Assembly (NCBI RefSeq): GCF_008369445.1
Contig: NZ_VTWH01000002.1
Span: 930,001 to 994,000 of the forward strand
Reading direction: 5' to 3'
Length of the DNA: 64,000 bases
From: Aureimonas fodinaquatilis
Lineage (GTDB): Bacteria > Pseudomonadota > Alphaproteobacteria > Rhizobiales > Rhizobiaceae
In this document: positions 1 to 8,132 of the stretch, piece after piece
Layout of the letters: the number at the start of each line of letters is the position of its first letter
Position numbering within the stretch: position 1 is the first letter of the stretch
The notes under the pieces: model-generated
Told to the model about the DNA's origin: nothing
The model's input: only the letters and a program-made list of their open reading frames with translations
Databases searched by the model: none
Translations under genes and position numbers: made by a program

Positions 1-1008
1 CTCTTCATCAAAGATCAGATAGGCCGGAATGCGGGTATAAGCCGGCACATCAGGGTCATAGACCCCCAGAGGCCGGGCGGCGGTGTCCTGCGTGGCCGGG
101 TGCAATTCATTCATGAAACGTTTGCCGGAACTGTCGACAACAATCCACGAAACCGGGCGGTTGGAATTGCGCGCACCGCCCGGGGCTATTCTGAAGGCCG
201 TATCAAAATCGTCGAATTTGAAACCGTATGAGCCGTGAAAGTGCCACATGTGCCAGAGAGCCGCCCCGGCTTTCTGCGCCATTAAAATGCCGTCGCCGGT
301 ATTTCCCGGATTGCCAACGGCATAGACCGGCGTCGCCTCGAAGAATTCCTTTTTCAGCTTTTCATTGAACTCGAAACCACCAGAGGCGAGGATAACGCCG
401 CGATTGGCGCGCACAGCCCGCTTTTCGCCATCGATCAAGGCCCACAGGCCCACCACTTCGCCATTGTCGATGATCAGTTCGCTTGCCGGACTGTCGGTGC
501 GGATTTCGATGTCACGCTTGCGCACATTGTCCAGCAGAATTTTGAAAAAGCGCTGCCCTGCAAGATTCTTGCCGGTATATGCCCAGTGATAACCGTCAAA
601 ATCATCCAGATCCGTCACGGTCAGTGAATAGAGCGACTCTGCCCCCGGAAATGGGTATATTCCCTCATGGGTCTCATTGCGTTCGGTAACCGTGGCACCG
701 TTGACCTCTGCAAGTCCCCGCAGATAGTCCGGCAGTTCCACCAATCCTTCCGCAAATGTGCGGATCAATTGTTCCGAAACACGGCCACCCTGGGTGTGCG
801 TGAGATAGGATACCGCACCTTCCACATCTCTTGCGGCCTTGACGCCGCCACCCGCCAGAATGGTGATGCCGCCGGGATTGCTCATTTTTTCCAGCACGAG
901 CACGCTGCTTCCGGCGTCATATGCGTTGATGGCGCTGACCAGTCCCGCCCCGCCCGCACCAACGACAACAACATCGGCTGTCAGATACCAATCAAATCTG
1001 CCTGTCAT
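1..1008 (-). CDS. FAD-dependent oxidoreductase, fumarate reductase/succinate dehydrogenase flavoprotein type (partial)
   Basis: The reading frame is open from an ATG at 1008 to the window edge, giving 336 N-terminal residues without a stop; the C-terminus lies outside. A dinucleotide-binding motif (GAGGAG) lies near residue 18, and GNTGDGILMA near residue 235 is the second FAD contact typical of the FAD_binding_2 family, which includes fumarate reductases, 3-ketosteroid dehydrogenases and urocanate reductases. The start is 4 nt after the stop of the binding-protein gene upstream, so it is the last visible gene of that operon. There is no signal peptide, so it is probably cytoplasmic. The substrate cannot be told: the part carrying the catalytic and C-terminal residues is missing. 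Confidence 0.8.
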   Translation of the reverse strand, partial: MTGRFDWYLTADVVVVGAGGAGLVSAINAYDAGSSVLVLEKMSNPGGITILAGGGVKAARDVEGAVSYLTHTQGGRVSEQLIRTFAEGLVELPDYLRGLAEVNGATVTERNETHEGIYPFPGAESLYSLTVTDLDDFDGYHWAYTGKNLAGQRFFKILLDNVRKRDIEIRTDSPASELIIDNGEVVGLWALIDGEKRAVRANRGVILASGGFEFNEKLKKEFFEATPVYAVGNPGNTGDGILMAQKAGAALWHMWHFHGSYGFKFDDFDTAFRIAPGGARNSNRPVSWIVVDSSGKRFMNELHPATQDTAARPLGVYDPDVPAYTRIPAYLIFDEE

Positions 1009-1012
1009 GACC

Positions 1013-2005
1013 TCAACTCCCCGCGCCAACAAAGCTTGTGTTCACAATGGTGCTCAGTTCGGGCTCAAAGCTCTGGTCGATGTCGCCCACTTCCTTCAGA
1101 ATTCGCACCGCATTGACGAGGCCTTCTTCATCGACAACCTGCGTGTCGTCCCATTCCGGCAGGTATTTGTCGTAAATCGTATTCAGAAGGTCACGGTCGA
1201 GGTTCAGTGTCTTTTCCGAGAAATCGAGCAGCTCTTCCCGATTATCGCGCGCGTAGCGAATGGCTTCCGCGCTCGCCTCAAAGAATTTGCGAATGGCTTC
1301 CGGATTGCTGGCAATGAAGGCATCTGATGCGAAGATGTAGCTGTGCTGGTATCGACCGTAGTAATCTTTTGCCTCGGCCAGCAGCTTGCCGTTGCCTTCC
1401 TGAATCAACCTTGTTGCGTAAGGTTCTGAAAATATTGCTGCTTTGATCTGTCCAGACGCGAAAGCGGCATAGCCGTTTCCGCCACCGCCATAGGCGATCT
1501 CGTTGACGGACTGGGCATCCACATTGTGCGCAGCCAGAATATACCGCAGAGCCTGAGACTGGCCGCCACCCACAGACGCCACGGCCACTGTCGCGCCGGC
1601 CAGATCTTCAACCTTTTCCGTATCGTTGGTGCCGACAAGCAGAAACTCCTGGCCCTTGAGCGCGGGTGAACCCACAACCTTGATGGGAACCTGCCTGCTG
1701 ATACCGATGATGATCGGCGTGCCAAGCGTGCCTATGTCCACCTGACCGCTTGCCGCCGCAGCAATGACTTCCGGCCCGCCGCGCAGAAAGGTCGTTGGCT
1801 GCACATCCAGTCCGTGGGCTTCGTAAATGCCTTTTTCCACACCCAGGAAGAAGTAGATATTGCTGGAAGACGGCGCCAGAATTCCAAAGCGCACAGGGAT
1901 TTTGTCCTGTGCCTGAGCAAGCGAAACACCGCTTGCCAGAAGCATGAACGCCAGCGCGGATTTGCCCAGGCTTCGCCGCGATAAGTCTTTTGAAAACAAT
2001 GTCAT
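1013..2005 (-). CDS. ABC transporter substrate-binding protein, NMT1/SsuA/TauA family
   Basis: This 330-residue protein has a twin-arginine-like leader (SRRSLGKSALAFML, then cleavage near AQA), so it should be periplasmic. The mature part starts with the short beta strand and VEKGIYEAHGLDV typical of NMT1/THI5-like and aliphatic-sulfonate-binding proteins, followed by a GGPEVIAAAASGQVDIG segment at the ligand cleft. It lies 66 bp after the ferredoxin gene and just before a flavoprotein. It probably feeds the permease/ATPase pair at 4961-6655. The ligand is unknown; sulfonates, taurine, nitrate, pyrimidines and aromatic acids all occur in this family. Confidence 0.85.
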   Translation of the reverse strand: MTLFSKDLSRRSLGKSALAFMLLASGVSLAQAQDKIPVRFGILAPSSSNIYFFLGVEKGIYEAHGLDVQPTTFLRGGPEVIAAAASGQVDIGTLGTPIIIGISRQVPIKVVGSPALKGQEFLLVGTNDTEKVEDLAGATVAVASVGGGQSQALRYILAAHNVDAQSVNEIAYGGGGNGYAAFASGQIKAAIFSEPYATRLIQEGNGKLLAEAKDYYGRYQHSYIFASDAFIASNPEAIRKFFEASAEAIRYARDNREELLDFSEKTLNLDRDLLNTIYDKYLPEWDDTQVVDEEGLVNAVRILKEVGDIDQSFEPELSTIVNTSFVGAGS

Positions 2006-2071
2006 GGATTGGCTCCTTAAAAGCCGCTGTCAGGCCGGCTGCAGGCGCAGACCGGGTTGAAACAGACGAGC

Positions 2072-2458
2072 CTAGATGTATTTGCGGATGGACAGGTCGT
2101 GCAGTTTCACACGCACCTTGTCGTTGGGATCTGGTTTGCGCTGGAACTTCAGAAGAACGCCCGGATCATCTTCCGAGCCGCCGGGCCGCGCCCTGTTCCA
2201 CCCCAGAGCACGCTGATAGCTGCCCAGTATTCCGGAGGCGATCAGTTCCGCCTCGTTGATCTGGGTGGGTGAGCCCTGCGGCGCAACATACAATGCGTCC
2301 ACCGGGCAGTGCAGTTCGCAGGACATGCAGGTGTGGCAATCTTCCTGCCGGGCGATGATGGGCACGCCCGTTTCCGTTGCATCAAAAACGTCAGTGGGGC
2401 AAACAACCACGCATCGGTTGCAACCAATGCACAGATCTTCAATCACGGCCTCGATCAT
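2072..2458 (-). CDS. 2[4Fe-4S] ferredoxin-type protein, AprB-like
   Basis: This 128-residue protein carries two canonical [4Fe-4S] motifs, Cys10-13-16-20-Pro and Cys41-44-47-51-Pro, followed by a tail of about 75 residues without cysteines. Its ATG overlaps the end of the flavoprotein gene by 4 nt, so the two are translationally coupled and probably form an electron-transfer complex. The pairing of a fumarate-reductase-fold flavoprotein with a two-cluster ferredoxin is the architecture of adenylylsulfate reductase AprAB. The tail and the context (uptake operon, no sat or dissimilatory sulfur genes) argue against true APS reductase. The role is inferred as electron donor or acceptor for the flavoprotein. 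Confidence 0.85.
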   Translation of the reverse strand: MIEAVIEDLCIGCNRCVVVCPTDVFDATETGVPIIARQEDCHTCMSCELHCPVDALYVAPQGSPTQINEAELIASGILGSYQRALGWNRARPGGSEDDPGVLLKFQRKPDPNDKVRVKLHDLSIRKYI

Positions 2459-4059
2459 GATGCTGCGCGCTCCTCACGCAGGGCCATGCCCACTGGCTGA
2501 CGCTCTACCCAGGGGTTGTCCAAACCGCCGGAGATCAGATGATGGGTTTGTGCCGGATCAAGGTCTGGAAAATCACTGCGGCGGTGAAGCCCACGCGTTT
2601 CCGGGCGTTGCAGTGCGCTGGCATTGATAAAGCGCGCCGTGACCAGCATGGCTGCCGCCTCACGCGTGCGCAGTGTCTGCCGCAACCCGTTCAGGCCCGT
2701 GTCTTGCGATGCGGCAAAACTGTTGCGCACTTCATTCCATTCATCGGCAAAACGGCTGAGAGAGGACGCCAGTGCCGGACCGTTGCGCCAGTAGTTCCGG
2801 TCGAATGGCAGCATCTCCGACTGAACGCTGGCCAGAATATCCGCATTTGAAAGCACCTGCTGGCGCGACGTTCCTGGCCGCAGACCAGCCTGACCAAGCG
2901 GCTCCAGCTTGCGCCCGCCTGTTCCCACCTGCCGCGCAAAAACAGCGGCTGACCGCCCTGCCCAACTGCCAGATGCAAAGGCCCAGGACGCAGCCGGTCC
3001 TCCCCCCGGAGGACCGGCACCGGTAACCCGCTCACGCGTGGCCAGATCACCCGCCACAAACAAACCGGGCGTATCCGTCGACAGGTCGTGGTCAAACAGC
3101 ACACCGCCCGCTGCGCGAATGGTTCCCTCTGAGCGAAAATCGATCGGGAAACGCTGGGTGAAGGGATCTATCCCCAGCCGCTCCAGATGAAGGATGATGT
3201 GAGCATGGGTCTTGCGCACCATGTCGCGCGTTTCGGCATCCCGCGCCTTATCCAGAATTGCCCAGGCACCCCCGGTGCGGATAATGGCTTCGACCGTCTG
3301 CCGGCCTCGCATGATGGGCTGGCCATCATTGTCAAACAGCGATCCGTAGTCCAGATGCGCGCCGCGGCTCAGCACACCGCCAAGCGCGGTTGGTGCATAT
3401 TGGCTGCTGAATTCCATGCCGGAAAAGCGTGCTCCGGCCTCTGCTGCCATCAGGTAGCCATCGCCAGTGTTTCCGCGTCCGCCTGCGATGGGAGACAGAA
3501 ATGCAGTTCCGCCGGTGGCCAGAACGGTTGCCCCCGCTTCCACTCGCCAGTGGCCACCCTTCTGGCGCTGAATGCCCGCCGCTCCGGCAACCAGTCCGCG
3601 GCTGGACAGCAATTCCAGCGCCGGGCAGTGATCCAGTATCCGCACTCCCAGTTTCTGCAGCCTGCGCCGCAGAAAAATCAGAACATCTGGCCCACGCAAC
3701 CGACCGCGATACTCCTGGTCATTCTCGTTTCGCGGCCATTTGTAACCCCAGCGCGCCATTGCATCGAGATTTGCATAACTCTGGTCAAAGGTGCGCTCTA
3801 TCCAGAGCTTGTCTGCCAGACCAAACGCCAATGGCAGCCTGGCCTCTACCGTGCCATCGCGGTGCACGGGGTCATCCGGCTTGATGTAATAGATGCCGGT
3901 ATTGGCACTGCTGAACGGGCCTGACGTCCCGACATAGCCCTTTTCGACAATTGCCACTCTGGCGCCGGTTTGGGCTGCGGAAATAGCGGCCCACAATCCA
4001 GCCGGGCCACCGCCGACCACCAGCACATCTACGGCAAGATCCAAATCCAGTGATTTCAT
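2455..4059 (-). CDS. FAD-binding oxidoreductase, AprA/fumarate reductase-like flavoprotein
   Basis: This 534-residue protein has a Rossmann FAD motif VVGGGPAGLWAA at residues 14-25, GRGNTGDGYLMAAEAGA near 193-209, and a C-terminal ETRGLHRRSDFP near 486 typical of the succinate dehydrogenase/fumarate reductase C-terminal domain. The segment where fumarate reductases and aspartate oxidases carry a catalytic RGEG reads SRGAHLDYG instead, so succinate/fumarate chemistry is unlikely. The gene is coupled by a 4-nt overlap to the ferredoxin gene. It follows the GntR gene after a 156-bp gap with a perfect inverted repeat. Its substrate is probably the compound imported by the neighbouring transporter, but that is inference. 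Confidence 0.85.
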   Translation of the reverse strand: MKSLDLDLAVDVLVVGGGPAGLWAAISAAQTGARVAIVEKGYVGTSGPFSSANTGIYYIKPDDPVHRDGTVEARLPLAFGLADKLWIERTFDQSYANLDAMARWGYKWPRNENDQEYRGRLRGPDVLIFLRRRLQKLGVRILDHCPALELLSSRGLVAGAAGIQRQKGGHWRVEAGATVLATGGTAFLSPIAGGRGNTGDGYLMAAEAGARFSGMEFSSQYAPTALGGVLSRGAHLDYGSLFDNDGQPIMRGRQTVEAIIRTGGAWAILDKARDAETRDMVRKTHAHIILHLERLGIDPFTQRFPIDFRSEGTIRAAGGVLFDHDLSTDTPGLFVAGDLATRERVTGAGPPGGGPAASWAFASGSWAGRSAAVFARQVGTGGRKLEPLGQAGLRPGTSRQQVLSNADILASVQSEMLPFDRNYWRNGPALASSLSRFADEWNEVRNSFAASQDTGLNGLRQTLRTREAAAMLVTARFINASALQRPETRGLHRRSDFPDLDPAQTHHLISGGLDNPWVERQPVGMALREERAAS

Positions 4060-4070
4060 GTCTGGCCACC

Positions 4071-4106
4071 ATAAATCTATTTCATCTATCTAATTAGTAG
4101 ATTTAT
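4071..4106. promoter_or_regulatory. Nested inverted repeat, candidate GntR operator upstream of the flavoprotein operon
   Basis: ATAAATCTA (4071-4079) and its exact reverse complement TAGATTTAT (4098-4106) are 18 bp apart, with a second perfect palindrome ATCTA-N5-TAGAT at 4088-4102 nested inside. The site lies 12-47 bp upstream of the flavoprotein ATG (4059) and downstream of the GntR gene, an AT-rich stretch where a promoter is expected. GntR/FadR-type regulators often bind short palindromes next to genes they control. Binding is inferred. Confidence 0.5.
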
Positions 4107-4215
4107 AGATCGGCCTTCAGAAGGAAGCATATTGCGAAGGTATGGCAGAGGTCAGAATATTTTACTCTGTTTCTAACGTCCACACCATGACGAATGCTTC
4201 AGACCGCGCATGTGC

Positions 4216-4959
4216 TCAGGCAGTCAGGCTGTGTTCCGCGGCAAAATCGGGAACGAGCTGATGTTGGGAAAAACGCAGAAAGTGCAGAAGATCGGACAAA
4301 CGGCCACCCAGCAGGGTGACATGCTGGCGCATGATGCTGCTGGCTTGCCCGCCGTCTCCGGCAAAGATTGCATCCATCACCGCACAATGTTCCGGGACAG
4401 AGCTTGCCATACGGCCCGGTTGATCGGTCAACGCACGGCGATAGGGCGCGACTTTGAGAGTCAACCGGCGCAACTCTTCCTGCAAGGTTATATTATGGCT
4501 GGCTGCCGCTATGGTTGTGTGGAACTCTCGGTTGGCTTGGCAGAAAAGCGGCGCATCGCCACTGGCATTCGCCGCCTCGCACAGCTCATGCGCTTTCAAC
4601 AGAAGTCTGCGCTGATCCGCGGTAATACGCCTTGCCGCCTGCCGGGCCGCAAGTGCCTCCAACTCTGCAACCGCGCTGAACGCATCCAGCAGATCAGCGA
4701 GTGACAGATGGGCGACCTGCAACCCCTGCCTGCCACGCGAGACCGCCAGACCACTGGCCGCCAGCCGATGCAGCGCTTCCCGCACAGGAGTGCGTGACAT
4801 GCCGAAGTGCTCGGCAAGCTGGCGTTCATCCAGCCGATCTCCCGGCATGCGCAGCCCGTTCAGAATTTCTTCCTCAAGACGCACAACCACCTCTGCCGAA
4901 AGGGACTCCGCCCCTTCGACACTCCCGACATTGCGGGTTCTTTCAGTCGCTTGGCGCAT
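4216..4959 (-). CDS. GntR family transcriptional regulator, FCD (FadR-type) domain
   Basis: The chosen ATG at 4959 lies 1 nt beyond the permease stop codon; a longer frame starting at 5052 would overlap the permease by about 30 codons and encodes nothing family-like. The 247-residue product has an N-terminal winged helix (about 20-85, with HFGMSRTPVREALHRL in the recognition region) and an all-helical FCD ligand domain. Histidines in NREFHTTI, EHCAVMDAI and MRQHVTLL match the usual FCD metal-binding positions. It lies inside the uptake operon and probably senses the imported compound or a product of it. Confidence 0.88.
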   Translation of the reverse strand: MRQATERTRNVGSVEGAESLSAEVVVRLEEEILNGLRMPGDRLDERQLAEHFGMSRTPVREALHRLAASGLAVSRGRQGLQVAHLSLADLLDAFSAVAELEALAARQAARRITADQRRLLLKAHELCEAANASGDAPLFCQANREFHTTIAAASHNITLQEELRRLTLKVAPYRRALTDQPGRMASSVPEHCAVMDAIFAGDGGQASSIMRQHVTLLGGRLSDLLHFLRFSQHQLVPDFAAEHSLTA

Positions 4960-4960
4960 A

Positions 4961-5785
4961 TTAGCGGCTATCTGCCGAATAAAAGCGGTTGGCGATGGCT
5001 TCCGCCACGGCAACCATGCCGTACAGCAACAGACCGCAGATACACAGAACAACTATCGCCGCCATTGAAACTTCAGTGTCTGCCCGCGCCGTTGCGAAGA
5101 TGATCAGGTAGCCGAGGCCGGCCTGCGCAGTGATGAACTCGCCGATGATGACGCCGATAATCGACAGAGTAATTGCGATTTTCATGCCGCTGAAAATATG
5201 CGGAAGCGCGGCAGGGAAGCGAACGCTGGTGAATATCTGCCATTCAGTGGCTGTCAGCGAACGGCACAGGCGAAGAATGCTTTTGTCCACGCTCAACAGC
5301 CCGGCTGTCGTGGCGATGACCACGGGAAAGAATGCGATGAATATGGAAAACGCAATTCGCGATTGCGGCCCGATACCCAGCCAGATGATGAACAGAGGCG
5401 CCAGAGCGATTTTGGGAATGAGCTGGAAAAACACAAGGTTGGGGTAAAGGGCTTCGCGCGCCACTGGCGAGTAGGTTATCAGAATGGCAATGGACACCCC
5501 AAGCGCCAGCGCCAGCAGAAAGCCAACTGCCGATTCAACCGTGGTTGGTATTGCATGCATCAGAAGAATATCATGCCGGTCGACAATGTAATACGCGATC
5601 GAAATTGGCGAAGGCAGAATGACCGAAGGAATGTCGGCAACGGTAACGTAGATCTGCCAGACGGCCAGGACAAAAAATGCCAGCCCCAGCGGCAGCAGAA
5701 TGCTGCGCATGCCGGCAGCGGTGCGGCTTTTGGCAGCCGGGTTAACCAGCACAGCGCCGGTTTCTGTTCCTATGGTTGCAGCCAT
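4961..5785 (-). CDS. ABC transporter permease, SsuC/TauC type
   Basis: This 274-residue integral membrane protein has about six hydrophobic segments and a BPD_transp_1 domain. The EAA loop region reads LCRSLTATEWQIFTSVRFPAALPHIFSG, which docks the ATPase in this family. It sits between the ATPase gene (12-bp gap) and the GntR gene (1-bp gap), so the three form an operon. With the two NMT1-type binding proteins nearby it forms a nitrate/sulfonate/taurine-type importer. The substrate is unknown. Confidence 0.9.
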   Translation of the reverse strand: MAATIGTETGAVLVNPAAKSRTAAGMRSILLPLGLAFFVLAVWQIYVTVADIPSVILPSPISIAYYIVDRHDILLMHAIPTTVESAVGFLLALALGVSIAILITYSPVAREALYPNLVFFQLIPKIALAPLFIIWLGIGPQSRIAFSIFIAFFPVVIATTAGLLSVDKSILRLCRSLTATEWQIFTSVRFPAALPHIFSGMKIAITLSIIGVIIGEFITAQAGLGYLIIFATARADTEVSMAAIVVLCICGLLLYGMVAVAEAIANRFYSADSR

Positions 5786-5797
5786 GATACGCCCCCT

Positions 5798-6655
5798 CTA
5801 CTCAATTACTGCCGCGCCCTTGGGGGCAGCATGGTTGGATGAAGCATGACCGTGTGCAGCTTCAATTGTCAGGCGCAGCTCACGGCAGACCTGCGTGAAC
5901 TCGACCGTTTCCTCGACTTCAAAGCGCCGGGGTCTGGCAAACGGCATCGGCATATCCAGCATGATGCCGGAAGGCCGGCCGCCCATAACCACCACGCGAT
6001 CGGAAAGGAACGCCGCCTCGCGAATGGAGTGCGTTACGAAAATCACGGTCTTGCGGTAGGTTTCCAGAATTTCGGAAAGAGCAACATTCATCTGGTCGCG
6101 GGTGATGGCGTCGAGCGCGCTGAACGGCTCGTCCATCAGCAAAATGTCCGGATCATGGATCAACGACCGGCATATGGCCACGCGCTGACGCATGCCACCG
6201 GAAAGCTCGCCAGGCTTTTTATGTTCAAAGCCTGTCAAGCCAACCATATCCAGCAGCTCTTGCGCCCGCTGCCGGTATTTGTGAACGGGAAGCTTGAGAA
6301 TGCGGATCGGGAAAAGAACATTGTCCATTGCGCTTTTCCACGGGAGCAATGTGGCATCCTGAAAAATAATGCCGATGTCTCTGCGGGGCGCAAGCACCGG
6401 TGAACCCAGGAGATCGATACTGCCGGCAGTTGGTTTTTCCAGACCGGCGATCATCATCAGAAGCGTGCTTTTGCCGCAACCGGATGGACCAAGAAGTGAG
6501 ACGAATTCGCCGCGCCGAACATCCAGCGAGGCAGAAGCGACAGCGTGCACTGCAGACTGGCCGGTAAAATAGGTTTTGCCGACATCCTTCACTGAAACAA
6601 GCGGTGGTTCAGACTTGGGTATCGCTGCGACTTCCTGCAAATTCCGGATCGTCAT
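5798..6655 (-). CDS. ABC transporter ATP-binding protein, SsuB/TauB type
   Basis: The ATG at 6655 has a strong GGAGGT four bases upstream; an in-frame start at 6706 lacks one. The 285-residue product has Walker A GPSGCGKST (56-64), signature LSGGMRQR (151-158), Walker B ILLMDEP (about 171-177) and the switch histidine in VTHSIREA. The C-terminal 40 residues are an extension beyond the core fold. It is the first gene of the minus-strand operon, and its promoter should lie in the 340-bp gap shared with the divergent binding-protein gene. Confidence 0.92.
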   Translation of the reverse strand: MTIRNLQEVAAIPKSEPPLVSVKDVGKTYFTGQSAVHAVASASLDVRRGEFVSLLGPSGCGKSTLLMMIAGLEKPTAGSIDLLGSPVLAPRRDIGIIFQDATLLPWKSAMDNVLFPIRILKLPVHKYRQRAQELLDMVGLTGFEHKKPGELSGGMRQRVAICRSLIHDPDILLMDEPFSALDAITRDQMNVALSEILETYRKTVIFVTHSIREAAFLSDRVVVMGGRPSGIMLDMPMPFARPRRFEVEETVEFTQVCRELRLTIEAAHGHASSNHAAPKGAAVIE

Positions 6656-6995
6656 TAGACCTCCAATGCGTGTTTGCCGACAAATTGCGGCATCATGTGC
6701 CAGCATCTTTGCGAACAGAGCTCAATTCAAGATAATTATACAAAAATAGATTTTTTGCATTCAATTTCCTGAATTATCCCCGTCAGGTGTGGAAAACGGC
6801 TGTTGATCTCAGCAATATTCGATAAATCGACGTTCACAAAGACCCACTCTGCCTAAAATTAGAACAGAGTTCATGGGCAATTGATCAAAATGCATGCTAA
6901 ATGAATTTTTTTGCATAAAATAACTTGTGATAATCAAAATATGAGGTGAAGCTAGGTCGATAGCCGCACTTACGCTCCAAAAGGGAAACGGGTTA
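6656..6995. promoter_or_regulatory. AT-rich divergent intergenic region with a direct repeat
   Basis: This 340-bp gap separates the ATPase gene from the divergent binding-protein gene and must hold both promoters. It is much richer in A+T than its surroundings. TTTTTTGCAT occurs twice on the plus strand (6751-6760 and 6907-6916), and a third ATGCAT lies near 6890. The repeats could be regulator sites or simply reflect the base composition. I see no protein-coding potential. Confidence 0.4.
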
Positions 6996-8084
6996 ATGAT
7001 ATTTTCTCGACGCACAGCGCTTAAGGCACTCGGTATCGGAGCTGTTACCGCAGCACTGCCGCTTTCAATGCCAAATATTGCCCGTGGGGCAAGCAAGGTC
7101 ACCTTTACGACATCGTGGTTGCCGGAAGGGCCAAACCTGTTTGCCTATGTCGCGCGCGATAAGGGCTTCTGGAAAAATGCAGGCCTGGATGTCAGCGTCG
7201 CCCGCGGCTCCGGCTCCAACGCCGCCGCGCAGGCTGTCAGTGCCGGCACATTCGACTTCGGCATGGCCCCTACCCCAACCGTTATCATTCAGGCAGCGCG
7301 CGGCCTTCCCATCACCTGCATCGGCCAGGTCAATTATGAAGTTCTGATGGGCATCGGCATGCTGGCCGACTCCCCGATCAAGGAACCCAAGGATCTTGAA
7401 GGCAAGCGCCTTGGTGCCAGCGTTACTTCTGGCGAGTTTCCGTTCCTGCCGCTCTATGCGGCCAAGGCGGGCTTTGACCTTGAAACGGTTGAGATTGTGC
7501 AGCTTGACGGCAAGGTGCGTGAACGTTCGCTCGCGGAAGGCCAGGTCGATGCTGTGTCCGCTTTTGCCACCAGCACCGTGCCTTCGCTTGCACCGCTCGG
7601 CACCGATGTCCGGTTCATGCTGTTCAAGAATGCCGGCATAGATTTTTACGGCCAGGCGCTGACAACCCAGCCAGACCGTCTGCAGAATGATCCGGAACTG
7701 TGCGAAGCACTGGTTCAGGGTGCAATGGAAGCCGTCAAGTTCACGCAGACGGATTTTGATGAATCCATTGATATTTTCCTGAAAGCCAATTCTGAAGTGG
7801 CGATTTCCGGAACAGGCGAGGAATATGCCCGCATCGGTCTGGGCCTTGTGAACCTGACAAATCTGGTTCCGGAATTGATTGACCACGGCTTTGGCTATGC
7901 AGACCCTGCCAAGGTGGAAGCCATGGCCGATTTTGTGATGGAGTATGGCGCTGGAGAAGGCGCATCCCGCCCGGATCTTGAAGCCCTTATCACCAACCGG
8001 TTTGCTGGCAAGGTCAAGTTTACACCAGAGGAACTGGCAGCCGCTGAAGCACGCTCGCAAGAGTTCAAGAAATTCCTCCTGTAG
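6996..8084 (+). CDS. ABC transporter substrate-binding protein, NMT1/SsuA family (second paralogue)
   Basis: This 362-residue protein has a twin-arginine-type leader (FSRRTALKALGIGAVTAALPL) ending near ARGAS. The mature domain shows DKGFWKNAGLDVSVARGSGSNAAAQAVSAGTFDFG, the NMT1-like N-lobe, so it is a periplasmic ligand receptor. No permease or ATPase follows on this strand; the nearest are the divergent SsuBC-type genes. This suggests that two receptors share one transporter or that one of them is a sensor. An SDR gene follows 48 bp downstream. Confidence 0.88.
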   Translation: MIFSRRTALKALGIGAVTAALPLSMPNIARGASKVTFTTSWLPEGPNLFAYVARDKGFWKNAGLDVSVARGSGSNAAAQAVSAGTFDFGMAPTPTVIIQAARGLPITCIGQVNYEVLMGIGMLADSPIKEPKDLEGKRLGASVTSGEFPFLPLYAAKAGFDLETVEIVQLDGKVRERSLAEGQVDAVSAFATSTVPSLAPLGTDVRFMLFKNAGIDFYGQALTTQPDRLQNDPELCEALVQGAMEAVKFTQTDFDESIDIFLKANSEVAISGTGEEYARIGLGLVNLTNLVPELIDHGFGYADPAKVEAMADFVMEYGAGEGASRPDLEALITNRFAGKVKFTPEELAAAEARSQEFKKFLL

Positions 8085-8132
8085 ACTTTTACCAGCTTTC
8101 AATCTGCCTGCGCATGACAATGGAGACGATCG

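Noticed and set aside
2072-4059. True adenylylsulfate reductase (aprBA)
   Set aside because: The flavoprotein is shorter than AprA, lacks recognisable APS-reductase context genes and sits in an uptake operon; only the architecture is shared.
7065-8120. 351-codon minus-strand frame
   Set aside because: Antisense to the second binding-protein gene, which has a signal peptide and clear family sequence.
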